Positions 47,585 to 59,363 of a DNA stretch of 64,000 bases are shown here, piece by piece (position 1 is the stretch's first letter; every line of letters begins with the position of its first letter). Made by a program: the position numbers and the translations under genes. Origin of the DNA: Ciona savignyi (lineage: Eukaryota > Chordata > Ascidiacea > Phlebobranchia > Cionidae). The stretch is taken from NCBI GenBank assembly GCA_000149265.1, contig CH002035.1:323012-387011 (forward strand), in the 5' to 3' direction. Under the pieces are notes generated by a model. It had not been told where the DNA came from, did not search any database, and saw nothing but the letters and a program-made list of their open reading frames with translations.

Positions 47585-49230
47585 AATAGATAAGAGAAGT
47601 ATCGTGGATCGTATCCTTTTTCTTAAAGTTTTTTATGGTTTCACCGATTTAATATGAGTCAACGACGCTGTATTTACGAAATGTTCTAATAATCTGCTAT
47701 GTGGAGATAATTTATAACCGACACAGTTAATCTACAGCAGCGACGCTATTAACTGGTCTTACAAAGTTATGCACAAATATTTGACACATATCAATGCAGA
47801 TATTTAAGTCGATTTCTGTATTAAAATAAAGTAATTGATAGCCGATCAAAGTAATATTATTCACCAACCAAATCAATATGCATTGTGGAATTGTTGAATT
47901 TTCACCTAACGGAAAGAAACAGATGAGTGTAATTGTGGATATTTATTTAATTACGCGGAGAGAGAGAAGTCCTTTGCAAATCGAGTTTTGGTGCTTATAC
48001 CTATCAACGAAAGCTTTTGGATTTTGATACGCTTTAATAATCACCAACCATCAAATGCGGAAACACCTTAACATTTTTTGATGGTTTTGTTGGAAAATTT
48101 TAGAGTAACGTTCTACAAATAATTACTACGATATAAGAGTACACAGCCTTTACTGCATAAATGACGAACCATGATTTTCTATTTATTGCTGGTCATAGGT
48201 ATTAAACGCTTAAAAATAATAAGCAGATGGAAATCGTTGCAATATTTTTTGTCTGGGCTAAGGCGTCGCCTATCACTGAAAGGAATAATAGATATAAATA
48301 GTTTTATACCAATATAAATGTGGTATTACACACGCTGCAATACGATAGTTATTAGGTAATTTGACGATTTCCCGTGTTATAACGCTCATATCAGATCCCA
48401 TGCACGCAAATAAATAATTTCATTTACATAATTAAATAAATTATCTTGATTTGCTGTAGTGGGTGATATTTATGTTTATCACCATAAGTGGGAAAACGAA
48501 ATTGACCTTTCACAGAAATGTTCTGATCACTCCCCCCACCATCGAGACAACGGGGCATTTGTACTGTGTTGAGCATTTTTGACGTTCTTTTAATATTGGA
48601 TTAATATTTAATCAATTGAATAAAGTTACCAGGTTGTACAAATATTTAACTTCTGGTATATTTCTCAGTTAAAAATGTTAAATGTTATTACTTAAAATAC
48701 GCAGCAAATATAAAACGCACAACTCGACAGCAGCGATATTAAAAAGAAGCTCTTTTAGATTACCATGATAACAACCTAACACAACTTTATATTTAGTGTT
48801 AATTTACAAAGTATGTATACTAAGGTAACCATTCGGCCACATTATCTCAACATAGGTTGATGTATTGATATACGTGTATATTGCCCTTTGGCGCCAGATA
48901 ACGATTGCATTAAATAGCAGCAGCAGCAAAAATATTGTCATTTTACAATTTTAGAAATATTTCGATAACAAAAAAATATAAAATAATAATGTGTTCGATT
49001 TAGAATTTCGAGTTGAACTCATAATGAGATAATACTTAATCATAGCAAAACTACCAGTTTATAAATCGATTATGTTTGCTCGCTGTACGAAGCACTTTGT
49101 ATACAGTCCACTCGTGGGTTTGGTTCGGGGACTAAGTACATTCAAATAAAACACATGTGAGATAGGACATTAACAATAAACAAGAGCTACATAAGCTTAG
49201 GTAAATTAGTTTCGAATTAATATAAGGGTA
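47585..49230. other. Non-coding stretch with a SINE family 2 scrap
   Basis: At 48325-48395 the phrases acacacgctgcaatac, aatttgacgatttcccgtgt and taacgctc match the second half of SINE family 2. Nothing else recognised. Confidence 0.45.
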
Positions 49231-49235
49231 TCCTA

Positions 49236-50003
49236 TCGTAAGACACTCCATGCACACAATCAAGTTTCTGAAGCTCTTACAGTGTGTGGATGGTTGGTTT
49301 ATTTATATCCTCGTGGGTGGGAGGCCAGGCTTTATCCACGGGTATCATAAGATACCTCATGCTCACAGTCGACTTGCTGGAGCTATTACAGTGTGTGGAT
49401 GGTTGGTTCATTTATATCCTCGTGGGTGGGAAACCAGGCTTTATCCCCGGGTATCATAAGATACCTCATTCTCACAGTCGAGTTGCTGGAGCTATTAGAG
49501 TGTGTGGATGGTTGGTTTATTTATACCTTAGTGGGTGGCAAGCAAGGATTTTCAACGGATATCGTAAGACACTTCATTTTTACAGTCGAGATGCTGAAGC
49601 TATAACAGTGTGTGGATTGTTGGTTCATTTATATCCTCATGGGTGGGATGTAAGGCTTTATCTACGAATATCGTGAGACACTTTATGCTCAAAGTCAAGT
49701 TTCTGGAGCTACAACAGTGTGTGAATGGTTGGTACATTTATATCCTTATGTCCAATGTCGAGTAGCTAGAGCTATTACAGTGTGTCGATGGTTGGTTAAT
49801 TTATATCATCGTGGGTGGGAAGCCAGGCTTTATTCACGGGTATCGTAAGACACCTAATGCCCACGGTCGAGTTGCTGGAATTATTACAGTGTTTGGATGG
49901 TTGGTTCATTTATATCTTCGTGGGTGGGAAGCCAGGCTTTATCCACGGGTATCGTAAGACACCTCTTGCCCACAGTTGAGTAGATGGAGTTAATACAGTG
50001 TTC
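49236..50003 (+). repeat. 109-bp tandem repeat array
   Basis: About seven copies, one of them shortened (around 49715-49775). Each has gtgtggatggttggtt, then tttatatcctcgtgggtggg, gccaggctttatccacggg, tatcgtaagacacct and agtcgagttgctggagct. Later copies are the more alike. Open frames across it are repeat by-products. Confidence 0.9.
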
Positions 50004-50196
50004 GGGGGGATTAGTAAGGGTTCGTAGAATATATATTTTGGCCATATAACATACCTGGCTTTTGGCTAAGCGGTACAGTTCCAGATCCGGCGGAAAATGA
50101 CATGTCCTGTTAACTTACTACGCAATTGTCATCGACCTTCTGATTCGCCATGCAGAGCGCAGGTTTTGGTTACCAAGGATGAGCGTCAAAACAAGA

Positions 50197-50475
50197 ATTG
50201 TTAGGATAGGATAGGATAGGATATTCATGTTTATCCCCGTGAATGGGAAAATCAAAGGGGTTAACACACGGACAATCGTCAGATTTTCTCGCGCCCACCG
50301 TCGAGCAGTGTGTTGTGTATTTACTTAAATTTGGTAGAACCCATTAATCCGCTGGGTCCAGCCAATGTCCGTAAAGTGCCTTGCCCGAAGAGACAACCGA
50401 CTAGCTAGCGACCATCACCTGCAAACTTTCGATTGAAATGCGACGCACTTAACCGCTAGGTTAAAGGGCCGGTTA
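50197..50475 (-). repeat. SINE family 2 copy, near full length
   Basis: Minus strand. Its tail is the clearest (TATCC)n run (taggataggataggatagga on the plus strand at 50199). Includes the body phrases and the head (taaccgctaggttaaagggc on the plus strand). It ends just left of the Gypsy RT remains. Confidence 0.8.
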
Positions 50476-50509
50476 TAGAATACTCCTAGACAATAAACCT
50501 TTTTACTTC

Positions 50510-51335
50510 TATGGATGATTATTCTTTGCCACGAATCGACGAACGAATGAATCAGATAGCTATGTGCAAAATCTACAGTAATCTCGACCTAAATTCCGCC
50601 TATTATCATCAAGCTTCGCTGGCCAAAGCAGATCGAGCATTTACCGCTTTCGTCACCAACGGGAAGTAATTTCAATATTGCAAACTGCTATTTGGAGTCA
50701 CCATCGGTGTATCCGCTTTTCAAAAGATGATCGATTAACTAGTTGAAAAGTACCATCTTAAAAACGTTTTCGCGCACCTCGACAATATCCCAGTTGCAGA
50801 CAGGGACCTCGAAGAGCAAGACAAGAGCATGGCAGCCTTTTTCAGGGATACCAAAGCAGAGAACTTTAAGTTTAACGCTTTGGACTTTGCTATCGGAGCT
50901 GTTTTAAGCCATGGAGGGCACCCCGTTGCATTTATGTTGAGAACACTGTCTCGATCGGAATGTCGCTACCCATCAGAGGAAAATAAAGCTACGTCGATCA
51001 TTGAAGCTGTACGGAAATGGGCATACTATTTATATGGCCAACATTGTACGCTGGTAACAGACCAGAAATCGGTTGCTTTCATGTTAAAAGTAAGGTTAAA
51101 AATAAAAATGCAAAAATCCAGCTTTGGCGTGCGGAGCTAGGCACATTTAGTTATGAAATTCAACATAGACCTGGCATCAATAACGTCGCTTATGATACCT
51201 TATCCAGAATTTGAATTCACGAGACATTTGGCCACCCCGGTATAACAAGACTATCGCAATTTGTTATAAGCAAGAACCTTACATATTCTTTAGATGACGT
51301 AAAGAATACATGTGCAAAGTACAGAACATTTTGAC
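50510..51335 (+). mobile_element. Gypsy-type retrotransposon remains, RT to integrase
   Basis: Reverse-transcriptase parts YSNLDLNSAYYHQ, FVTNGK and LLFGVTIGVSAFQ are readable at 50575-50735. The catalytic box reads AHLDNI, so the second Asp of the usual pair is Asn. RNase H follows (FALDFAIGAVLSHGGHPVAF-like, then VTDQKS, 50865-51090). Then YEIQHRPGINNVAYDTLSRI and an integrase-type HHCC start (HETFGHPG ... NTCAKY) reach 51335. In-frame stops at about 50670 and 50737 and a frame change near 51090 show it is dead. Confidence 0.8.
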
Positions 51336-51339
51336 AACA

Positions 51340-51562
51340 ATACGAGGAGTGAAATGGGTGGGTAGGGCTTCATTTCGAATGAGTTGTTCATGTTTTTAAT
51401 GCATAAGGCGCGATAACTTGGTGGGTTATCTAACATGGATCAAGTTACATTAGTTTATCTTGGGATGTGCAGAAGTTGGTGGCATTCCAAGATTGATCTA
51501 GTAGTGCAGAGGTGAACAAGTGGGTGAAGCATTTGTGGATTGTGATCGCTCAGATGCGTTTC
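51340..51562 (-). other. Probable roquin 3' UTR
   Basis: Between the roquin stop and the Gypsy remains. On the minus strand ATTAAA (51395-51400) is a candidate poly-A signal about 165 bases after the stop. Confidence 0.45.
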
Positions 51563-54199
51563 TCAATTGTCATATGCGAGTTTGTGATTCTGCAGTTCGC
51601 GTTGAATCCCCATCTCGATCTGCTGGAGTTCGATGGCGAGGAGCAGATCTTCCTCCTCATCCTGCATCTCCGTTTCCACCACCTCGCTCTGCTGGTTGTG
51701 CGCAACGAGGTCGGGAAGTCGGCGGTTGCTCGGGTGATCGACGCTCGACGTGGGTTCGACCTCCGTGCACACGGACGGGGTGGCAGGGCGACCGCCGTTC
51801 ACCGAGTAATTGCTCTTGTTGAGGTCGGTGTCGGAAGCGTGAGGCCTCATATTCCCGTTCGCGTTCGCCGTCACTTGTTCCGGGATCGCTGATGTCGTCT
51901 TCGATCGGACGTTCCTCGCGATCGGTCCGTACTTGCTCACGATCCGCTGATCCTGGATCGGAAGAACTTCATCTTCATCGGGCTTCGCGATGTAGTATTC
52001 CTCCTCGGAGTATCGCGTCGCAGATACGTGCGACGTGACGCTGCTGATGTCGGATGTCACGTCAACCATGGTAGGACTGGACACGCGTTGCACAGGGAAG
52101 GACAGAAGGGACGGAATGCAAGTGGTTCCTGCCCATAAGCTGTATTGCCCAGAGCTCACAACAACACTCATCTGAGAAATTGACGGTGAAATTTGAACCA
52201 CATTTTGTTCGATTTTGCTGGAAACTTTAGCAGCCCCTGTGTCGGTTGTAAAAATATTTTTCTGCTCGTTTTCCGAAGTTTTGGTCGTTTCTGGGCAAGG
52301 AATCGTTCCGAATTTGTGTTGCTGCAACTTTGGATCTGTTATTCTCCTCTGGACAAGTTTGTTTATGACCTCATACTTGCGTTTCCGTAATTCATCCAAA
52401 GTTTTGGTCTCGATATCTTTGCACGAGGTTGGTTGATGGGTGGGTGCGGGACGGTGCGTGTAATTATCTTCCTGTGGGGGTGGTTTGGGGGGCAATATGG
52501 GTTGGGGGGTTTGGATATGCATCAGCATGTTCGGTGGCACATAGACTTGTGGGGTCGCTTGGATCTGCTGGAGGTGGATCTGTGGTTGGACCAATAATTG
52601 TGGGGGTTCTGGGTGGTGGGAGGCTGGCATGGGTTGGTATTGGTACTGTGGGGGCACTGGGACAGAATGGGGGTGATCCGGGTCCTGTACAACAGGTTGT
52701 ATGGGGTAAGATGGGGCATGGGGCCGCTGGATGATATACTGAGGCGGGTGGAGCACTGGTAACGTGTTCTGGGGTTGGTTTGGTGGGGGCGGGTGGTCCT
52801 GTAGCATTCCACCCCGCATGCTATGCACGTTCTGTTGGTAGATCTGGTGGTTCCCCTGCATTGCTCTTGGGGGGTGCTGCGGCTTTGGGTCGTACATTAC
52901 TTGGTCGCTGGTAACGTAATGCATTTGTATGGGTTGGGGGGAATTCCCTGCTGCATGTGTTGGGGGATTTGCACAACAGAATGGGTGACTTGGGGCTGAC
53001 GCATGTGCATTTGTGGGGGCTGGTTGGGGTTTGGAGGGGGTTCCATGGTTGGGGCAGTACAATAGTGGGTTGGTGGTTGTGGGGGGATGTACTTGGGTTG
53101 GTCGGTGGAGCAGCGGCAGTTGTGCATGCATGACGAACCACTTGACCCTGGATGTAGGGTTTCATCATCAGCTTCAATTGCGAGGATATCTGGTTGGATG
53201 GTTTTCTTCCGTCGGCTTCGATGGAACTGCAGTTCGTCATCGGAGTGAGCGAACGTGCACGAGGATCCCCTCGGACAAACTCCCGTGCTCTTACTATCTC
53301 GGCACATGGAGGTTTTGTATTTGTTGCTCTGCACGTTGGGGTCCTGACTCTGCCACACCCAGCTGTTGTGGTTGCGAGTGAAGTTCACCAATCCTAGCAC
53401 AACCACGCGAACCGAGTTCATTGATTTGTCCAACGTCACCCAGTCAGTCGATGGGTTTTCAGAGTCGATTTGCGCCAAATAGTTGAAATGGGCGATGAGG
53501 GGTTGCAGGTTGCCTGGGTCAGCCGATCTCTGCAACGCAAGCTTGAGGTCTTGTATGTATTGGTCGTACGATGCCCAACTCTGCAATCTATCAATGATGG
53601 ACTGCATGTACGGCTTGTGGGATTGATCCCCGTACAACAGGGCGCTCCACTGGTCCGGAGCGATACGAAGTCCGGCCTCACGAGCAATCTGCACAACCTG
53701 CTGATCGTGTTCTCTTCTCAGCTCCTCGTAAATCAAATATTCATCCTTTAACCTCATCAAGGAAGAATTTCCCTCGCGTTTTGTGACTTTAAAACACGAA
53801 GCTCGATACAACAGCTGGACCACATGTCCGATACTCGTCTTGGAAGCTTGCTGGAACTGAGTCTTCAAATTCTTCACCACAAGTTGAACGAGGACTTTCC
53901 TGCTGAGTTCGGACGAATCCGATCCATCCTCGAACGCAAAGTGAATGAGTTTCAATGCTTCCTCCTGCATGGCGGGCCCGAGGAATTGGCAGGCTCGAGC
54001 ACGGACTGCTGCCCATAAACTCGCTGACAACGTCGTGGGATTCTGGTGCAAGAGGATCAACTCAGTTGCACATCGCTCCCCAAGTGCACGACCTGCACGG
54101 AGTGCACGCTTCCGACCCTCCCCCTCCACTAACTGACAGTTGATCAGAGCAACTAACTTGCGTTGCATCGGTCGTGTTAATTCCGGTCCCTTGTTTGGC
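51563..54199 (-). CDS. RC3H1: Roquin, large exon: ROQ, CCCH and tail (frameshifted)
   Basis: Roquin binds stem-loops in 3' UTRs of immune mRNAs and recruits the CCR4-NOT deadenylase, acting in cytoplasm, P-bodies and stress granules. This exon starts after tttgttgcag (54200) and completes the Arg codon split with exon 1. The ROQ/HEPN part shows [33 protein letters not shown] and [23 protein letters not shown] finger with C-x8-C-x5-C-x3-H spacing ([10 protein letters not shown] ... TFAH) lies near 53240-53325. Then come a Pro/Gln-rich region, [20 protein letters not shown] and an acidic end [18 protein letters not shown]. At the G6 run 52936-52941 the reading frame shifts by one; one more base would join both halves. 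About 1010 residues in all, somewhat shorter than the vertebrate proteins. Invertebrates usually have one such gene, so it corresponds to RC3H1/RC3H2 together. Confidence 0.93.
52936..52941 (-). other. Frame break at a homopolymer in roquin
   Basis: Six G on the plus strand. Upstream codons read through to GIPP and then run to a stop at 52897. Downstream coding ([14 protein letters not shown]) is in the next frame. A seventh G would bring them together. A homopolymer miscall is the simplest reason; a true polymorphism or null allele is possible. Confidence 0.75.
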
Positions 54200-54373
54200 C
54201 TGCAACAAAAGTATTTCAGGACACATAGTTCCACAAACGCAAAAACAGAAGAAACAAATTTTACACAACAATTCACATTCGACCAATATCAGTGCGATTA
54301 ACTTAAATCAATAATCGCGATTAACTTAAATCAAAAATCCAAAACAGTGAACTTATTATTGAGTACATAGAGT

Positions 54374-56692
54374 CACGGGCGCCGACTTCAAGGGGGGCCG
54401 GGGGGCGAGGCCCCCCATGATTTTAAGGCTTGGGTGGACGCCCCCCATGTTTTTTTACCGATTTGTTCTGCATGTTTGTTATAATTTGTACTGAAATCGT
54501 AGAGAGAAAACAGCGTGATAACAACGTCCGGTGTCACAATGCTACTACGCACATCCGCGTCGCCTTTGATCGGAACTCCGACTCGATGCGCTAAGACGTA
54601 ATTCTTTGATCGGCGCTCGGCGTTGCCTGGCCGGCGAACCGCACGCGCTCGGGGAGATTACAATGAAATTTAATTAAGTTGTCATCTCTTTAGCAGTGGG
54701 GAAGAGTAACTTCGTACCACTATGACACAAAAACGACTTAACTACGCTTGCATTGTTTGTACGCATAAAGAAGTAGTGGACAAATTAGACAGATAAGCTC
54801 TTATAAACACATTAGGATTGTGTTTATTGTGTAGTTGATTTTTCGATGTTTTCGTTCCTTTTCAATAAATTGAATAGCTCGTTTGCTATTTCAGTGAACG
54901 TGTGCAACACAGGTTCAAAAGGATGGCGTCAGTTTACCGTAAGCAGTAGCGTGTGTCGCACGGCCGAACGATTCAAAAAAATATAAAAATTATTTATATA
55001 TACATATATATATAATATATATGGCGCCAACGACGCGTGCAGAGCAGGCCAGCCTAACTTGGCATTTTGCCAGGATATGCAGCATCACCTGATTTTTACG
55101 TGTTTCGATCATCAGATCGTCTACATTAATTGCCTGTCTGCACTACAATTCAACTACGCAAGACATACAAGCGTCGCAATTGGAGAACAAAGCGTTTTTT
55201 GTGTTAACATGCAGGTTAATTCCTAGTGTTCTGGCGATCAGGATTTTTCACGATCATTAAAATCCTTGCAGATCCGATCTGAAACGCGTCCAAAAACGAT
55301 TATTTTGTGACGCGATAATAAATAAAACTATGACAGAAATATAGTTCAACTTTACAGCCATTAAACGGTTATTCACACTACTTAACAGCACAGATCAAGC
55401 TTAACCTAAAGTTTAACTTTAACATACAAAATTTTGAATCACGGTTTGTGGTATAAAACGTATATAATATATATAGATATATTTATTATTATAATCGATA
55501 TATAGCGTTTTGCGTATATATTTGATCGCACCTTCGCTGTGATTATACAAGGGCGATTGCGTTTTAATATTATATGCTCCAATGAAACAACAAATTAAGA
55601 AACAACCAGACGCTTTTATCAGGTAGTTAAAAAATATTCCAAGCAAAAGTTTTATATTCGGTATCGAGTGTATTAATTACAGTTAGGAAAGCTAATCCGT
55701 ATCTTTTAACTTTATTTAATAAGTAATCTTCGGCTTAGCGTGTAAGTAAGGATTGCTTGGCCTTGGTCCAACTTGCACCTGGCCGAAATGAGTAGACGCG
55801 TGTATCTTTTTGATGACGTGCGAACGCTCGAAGGGCACGATAATGATAAGAGAGAGTACACTTATGTTTCTTTAGTATAAACAGTCTGTTATTAATTAAA
55901 AACATAAAGCGAAAATTGCGTTAAAACTTATTTTACGCATTTCACACAATTAAAATTTTCAGGTTTAAAAATATGATTTATTGTTGTTTGCATGATTTAG
56001 TTTTACAGAATGATTAATTAGATCCCGCTACGGTACGTAATGCCCTATTGAATCTATGCCCTGCCCTAACTAAATTGATTTTTAAACTACTTTTTAGATA
56101 CGCCTATAATTGCGGAGATCATTTGATTTTCCAGACGCGCACATACACCTTTGGAGTGTAATATTTGTTTCACCACTTATTCCACGCGACTAACGAAAGT
56201 GCAATGGTTTACGTCGGGACGATTACATTATTTTATAACTCGGTCCTTTGGCCGCAAACCGGACGATTATACCCTAACCGAAAGCTAAGGAATTTTTATA
56301 GGATTACGTAGGTCGGCCGATCCCCGATCAAAGGTCGGATGCCGACACCAGGTTCGGTGGTCTGACGTGAGCTAAGGGGGGAATGACCTAAGAACGAAAG
56401 CGTTGTTAAACGTTTTTTTGTAATTACTAAGTTAGTTGAACTGCCGCTATGCGCTATAAAACTTACTGAGAGGTAGATAATTTTTAATATGCTACCGTCT
56501 ACTTAGGAAAAGTGTTCCTGAAATTTTTTTTCGCGTTCACGCGCGAACGGCTTTCGAATTGCCGCATGGCCTACAATACGGACAACTTTACGCCTATGAC
56601 CGTAAGCAGTTAGTTTTATGACGTCACACTCATTAATATGACGTCATATAAATTTTCGCCCCCCATCGTTTCTGGCAAAGTCGGCGCCTATG
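54374..56692. mobile_element. hAT-type transposon, 8-bp TSD catagagt
   Basis: Direct repeats catagagt at 54366-54373 and 56693-56700 flank an element. Its left end is CACGGGCGCCGACTT and the reverse complement of its right end is CATAGGCGCCGACTT, 13 of 15 alike. Just inside, both ends have a GGGGGGC-type tract. An 8-bp target duplication with short inverted ends fits the hAT superfamily. No transposase frame is seen in 2319 bases (longest frame 75 codons at 55419-55646), so it is probably non-autonomous. It contains (TA)-rich runs near 55000. Confidence 0.85.
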
Positions 56693-56904
56693 CATAGAGT
56701 ATATTGCACGAGTGCCATGAACTACATGAAACACTAATAGTAGTTGCGACGATAATGTGCTTTAATAGGAATCGCAAACCTTAAGGAATCGCAAACCTTT
56801 TTTACCGGTAATTAAATTCAGTTAATACAACTAATAATTATAATTCTTTCTGTATTTCACAAATTCGTGGTTTTAACTATTGAAGTAAAATTCGTTTGTT
56901 AAGG

Positions 56905-57330
56905 TAATACGATATTCATGTTTTATCAAAATTAATGGAAAAACATAAGGCAACTATCACACAGATAACTGTATAATTGTCTACTACTTATTGTCAAATT
57001 ATCGAATATATTGCAGTGTGTTGTGTATGGTTGATACATTCTTTCAATTTTAGTTAAAAACAATTAATATTCCATTTTCATGCAATGTCTGATGAGTGCT
57101 TACCGCAAGGAAACAACCGAGTAGCTAGTGGTTGGTTTCTATCCCACAACATTCAGTCATATTTCAATCAACAGTTTCGATCAATTAAATCATATTTCAA
57201 TCAACAGTTTCGATCAATTAAATCATATTTCAATCAACAGTTTCGATCAATTAAATCATATTTCAATCAACAGTTTCGATCGCACAACTGCATAATGCTG
57301 AAGGTTTTACCAATTGAGCTATCTGGTGTT
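56905..57330 (-). repeat. SINE family 2 remnant, expanded inside
   Basis: On the plus strand gatattcatg, ttgcagtgtgttgtgtatgg and ggaaacaaccgagtagctag match the reverse of family 2. The head region (gcacaactgcataatgctga) is separated from the body by the 33-bp tandem repeat. Confidence 0.6.
57157..57288 (+). repeat. 33-bp tandem repeat, four copies
   Basis: Four nearly perfect copies of a unit starting catatttcaatcaacagttt. Since 33 is a multiple of 3, the open frame across it repeats SIKSYFNQQFR. It arose inside a SINE, so it is not a protein repeat. Confidence 0.9.
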
Positions 57331-57409
57331 ATACAACTATCTGTATGTTAATGTAAAAGCGCATCATATTAACTGAACAAGAGCGCGTTACTACCGCAAA
57401 TGGACTCAC

Positions 57410-57810
57410 CTGAGGTACAATGCCAATTGCTCCACATTTCTCTTGGCGCTTTCATATAACTTAAGATATTGCGCAATATTCTCTGAATCTGCATCGTTCC
57501 TGCTCTCTCTCCGTGGTGGAGTAGTCTCTACTGCCTCCATGTGGACATCATCCTCCGGCATGAGGAGCAAAATGGCGGAATTCACTGGAAGATCGGATAC
57601 GTTGCAGGTGATGCCGGTTTGATCCATTTGACAATGAGGCTGCTTCAAGTCTGCAAGACAACACCTGCACACAGTGTGGCCGCAACCCAGGCTGATCGGA
57701 CATCGATTCGTTCGATTAAATTCCTTCTCGCATACCGAGCAAACCAGGAACTGATTCCATTGGGGCTGTTGCTGGCTCTTTCTTTCAATCGACTTATATT
57801 TAGAAGCCAT
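57410..57810 (-). CDS. RC3H1: Roquin, exon 1: RING finger
   Basis: ATG at 57808-57810 with G at -3 and +4, a good context. 133 codons plus 2 bases to a gtgagt donor. The RING finger spans residues about 24-70: CSVCEKEF, then C-x-H-x2-C-x2-C in GCGHTVCRCC, and a last pair of the C...D type (HCQMDQ), as in known roquins where Asp replaces a Cys. The end (YLKLYESAKRNVEQLALYLR) leads into the ROQ/HEPN part on the next exon. The RING gives E3 ubiquitin-ligase capacity. I chose this Met because the family starts a short distance before the first RING Cys. Confidence 0.92.
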
Positions 57811-57814
57811 GACA

Positions 57815-59362
57815 TCAAAACGCCACTTTTAACATGAACTTATAAAGTTTAAATAATCACATTTTAAATATTATATTATTCTGGGTGAAATAATTGGTTA
57901 AATTATGTCAACAAATGGCTGGCACTAATGAATGTAATTAAACACATTATCATCAATAATACAGCTGAAAATGAGATTAAATATCTGGTTCTCAATGATT
58001 GTGAAAAACATTTTTCGTCATTGTAATGTTTTGCACAAGTTTTTCACACTGCTATTCTGTTTATTTCTTATTTATTTAGTTTTCTATTTTAATTTAAATA
58101 TATATCATAAGGTGGCACCTGCTTCGATAACCGCATGGTTTCTCGGTGTCTCCTTGTTAAACTTCAGTCTAATTTATTTTCGTATTGTTATTATTTTGTT
58201 GCTGTGCGTTTAACAAATGTATATGTTTAATTGATTGATTGTGCCTTGTGTAGATAAAGCAACAGAAACATAGATTGGTTTGTAACATAATATTTCACAC
58301 TTATGTAGCTAACACTTGTCTACCAGATTGTGTGTTGCTTGCAGATTACCTTATCATGGCTGGGTTGTGTTGGACTAAACTCTATAACTATAAACTATGG
58401 GCCTCAATAGCTCAACCTTTTTATCAGTGGAACAGAATGACGGATGGAATGGGAACCATGCGATAAAAGTCACCAAAACCTCGACATTAAAAATTAAAAT
58501 ATGAATTTTGTCCGTAAAAATCGTTTGGAACAGAACCATTCGCGGAGTAAATTGTGACATTGTGCAGTTAGCAGACATCGCCTGAACTAAAATCTTATTT
58601 TAGCAGACAGATGAGCGAATAGACTTTTAATTGCTGTTTTCGACAAGTAATATTCGACCAAATTCAAAAGAATTTTTACAGTTTGGCGAAAACCACATTT
58701 AATCTAATATAATATTAAAAAATAAAAATAAGAATGAATAATAATTTGTAAAGAAAATGTCGGTTCCTTATCATTTTGGATCTAGATCAAGGATACGTTA
58801 AGGGTTAAAGTGGTATTTATTCATGGCTCGCGCAACGGTTCGGTAAGGAAACACGAACAGGCATGAGATTTACCATCTCACGGCAAACAAATGGTAGTCA
58901 GTTCTAAAAAGATCTATTGGTGAGTCCCAAGTGAGCTGATGTGTAAATACAAAACACGGCAATTTATACTAAAAGTGACAATGGGCGGCGAATGCAATAA
59001 AACAGGGCGTTCGCGTTATATGACGTTTGTCGTGACGATCAGTGTGTTGTTCTCTTGTGCAACCGGTGCAATTAATATTATGATTGTGAGAAATTCTAAC
59101 ATGAGAATTTGCAACAACACCTTTCTTCGTCACAATTGAGGAACTTGAATCTCCAGGATGGGGAAAAGAGGTTCGTTGAAGAAGCCAATGACCACGATGT
59201 TCACGAGTACCACCAGAACGCCGAGAAATCTGTCTCCGCTTTGAATGCAGCTGTGTGCATGTATTCGATTGCTCTGGGCATTTCGAACCCGATGTATATA
59301 GACCTTCTGACTGTCTGCTAGGGTCTTTTCGCCAGCGCAAAGCATACAGTACTGTTAAATAT
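57815..59362. other. Upstream of roquin; no supported gene
   Basis: Should contain the roquin promoter and 5' UTR exons, but no element can be named. A plus-strand frame from ATG 58981 (MGGECNKTGRSRYMTF, then a hydrophobic stretch) and a minus-strand hydrophobic frame at 59130-59345 (GDRFLGVLVVLVNIVVIGFF) are both possible short membrane segments. I cannot decide between them. Confidence 0.4.
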
Positions 59363-59363
59363 A

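Larger units (their letters stand above)
54200..57409 (-). other. Roquin intron 1, with a transposon
   Basis: Borders gtgagt (57404-57409) and tttgttgcag. It holds the 2.3-kb element at 54374-56692 and a SINE family 2 remnant with a 33-bp repeat at 56.9-57.3 kb. Confidence 0.8.

Noticed and set aside
49250-49676. Plus-strand frames repeating VCGWLVHLYPRGW
   Set aside because: Product of the 109-bp tandem repeat; the phrase changes frame between units.
52193-53397. Gly/Val/Trp-rich plus-strand frames inside roquin
   Set aside because: Antisense shadows of the Pro/Gln-rich roquin tail; the minus strand has the recognisable protein.
57085-57351. 88-codon plus-strand frame with repeated SIKSYFNQQFR
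   Set aside because: Frame across the 33-bp repeat in a SINE remnant.
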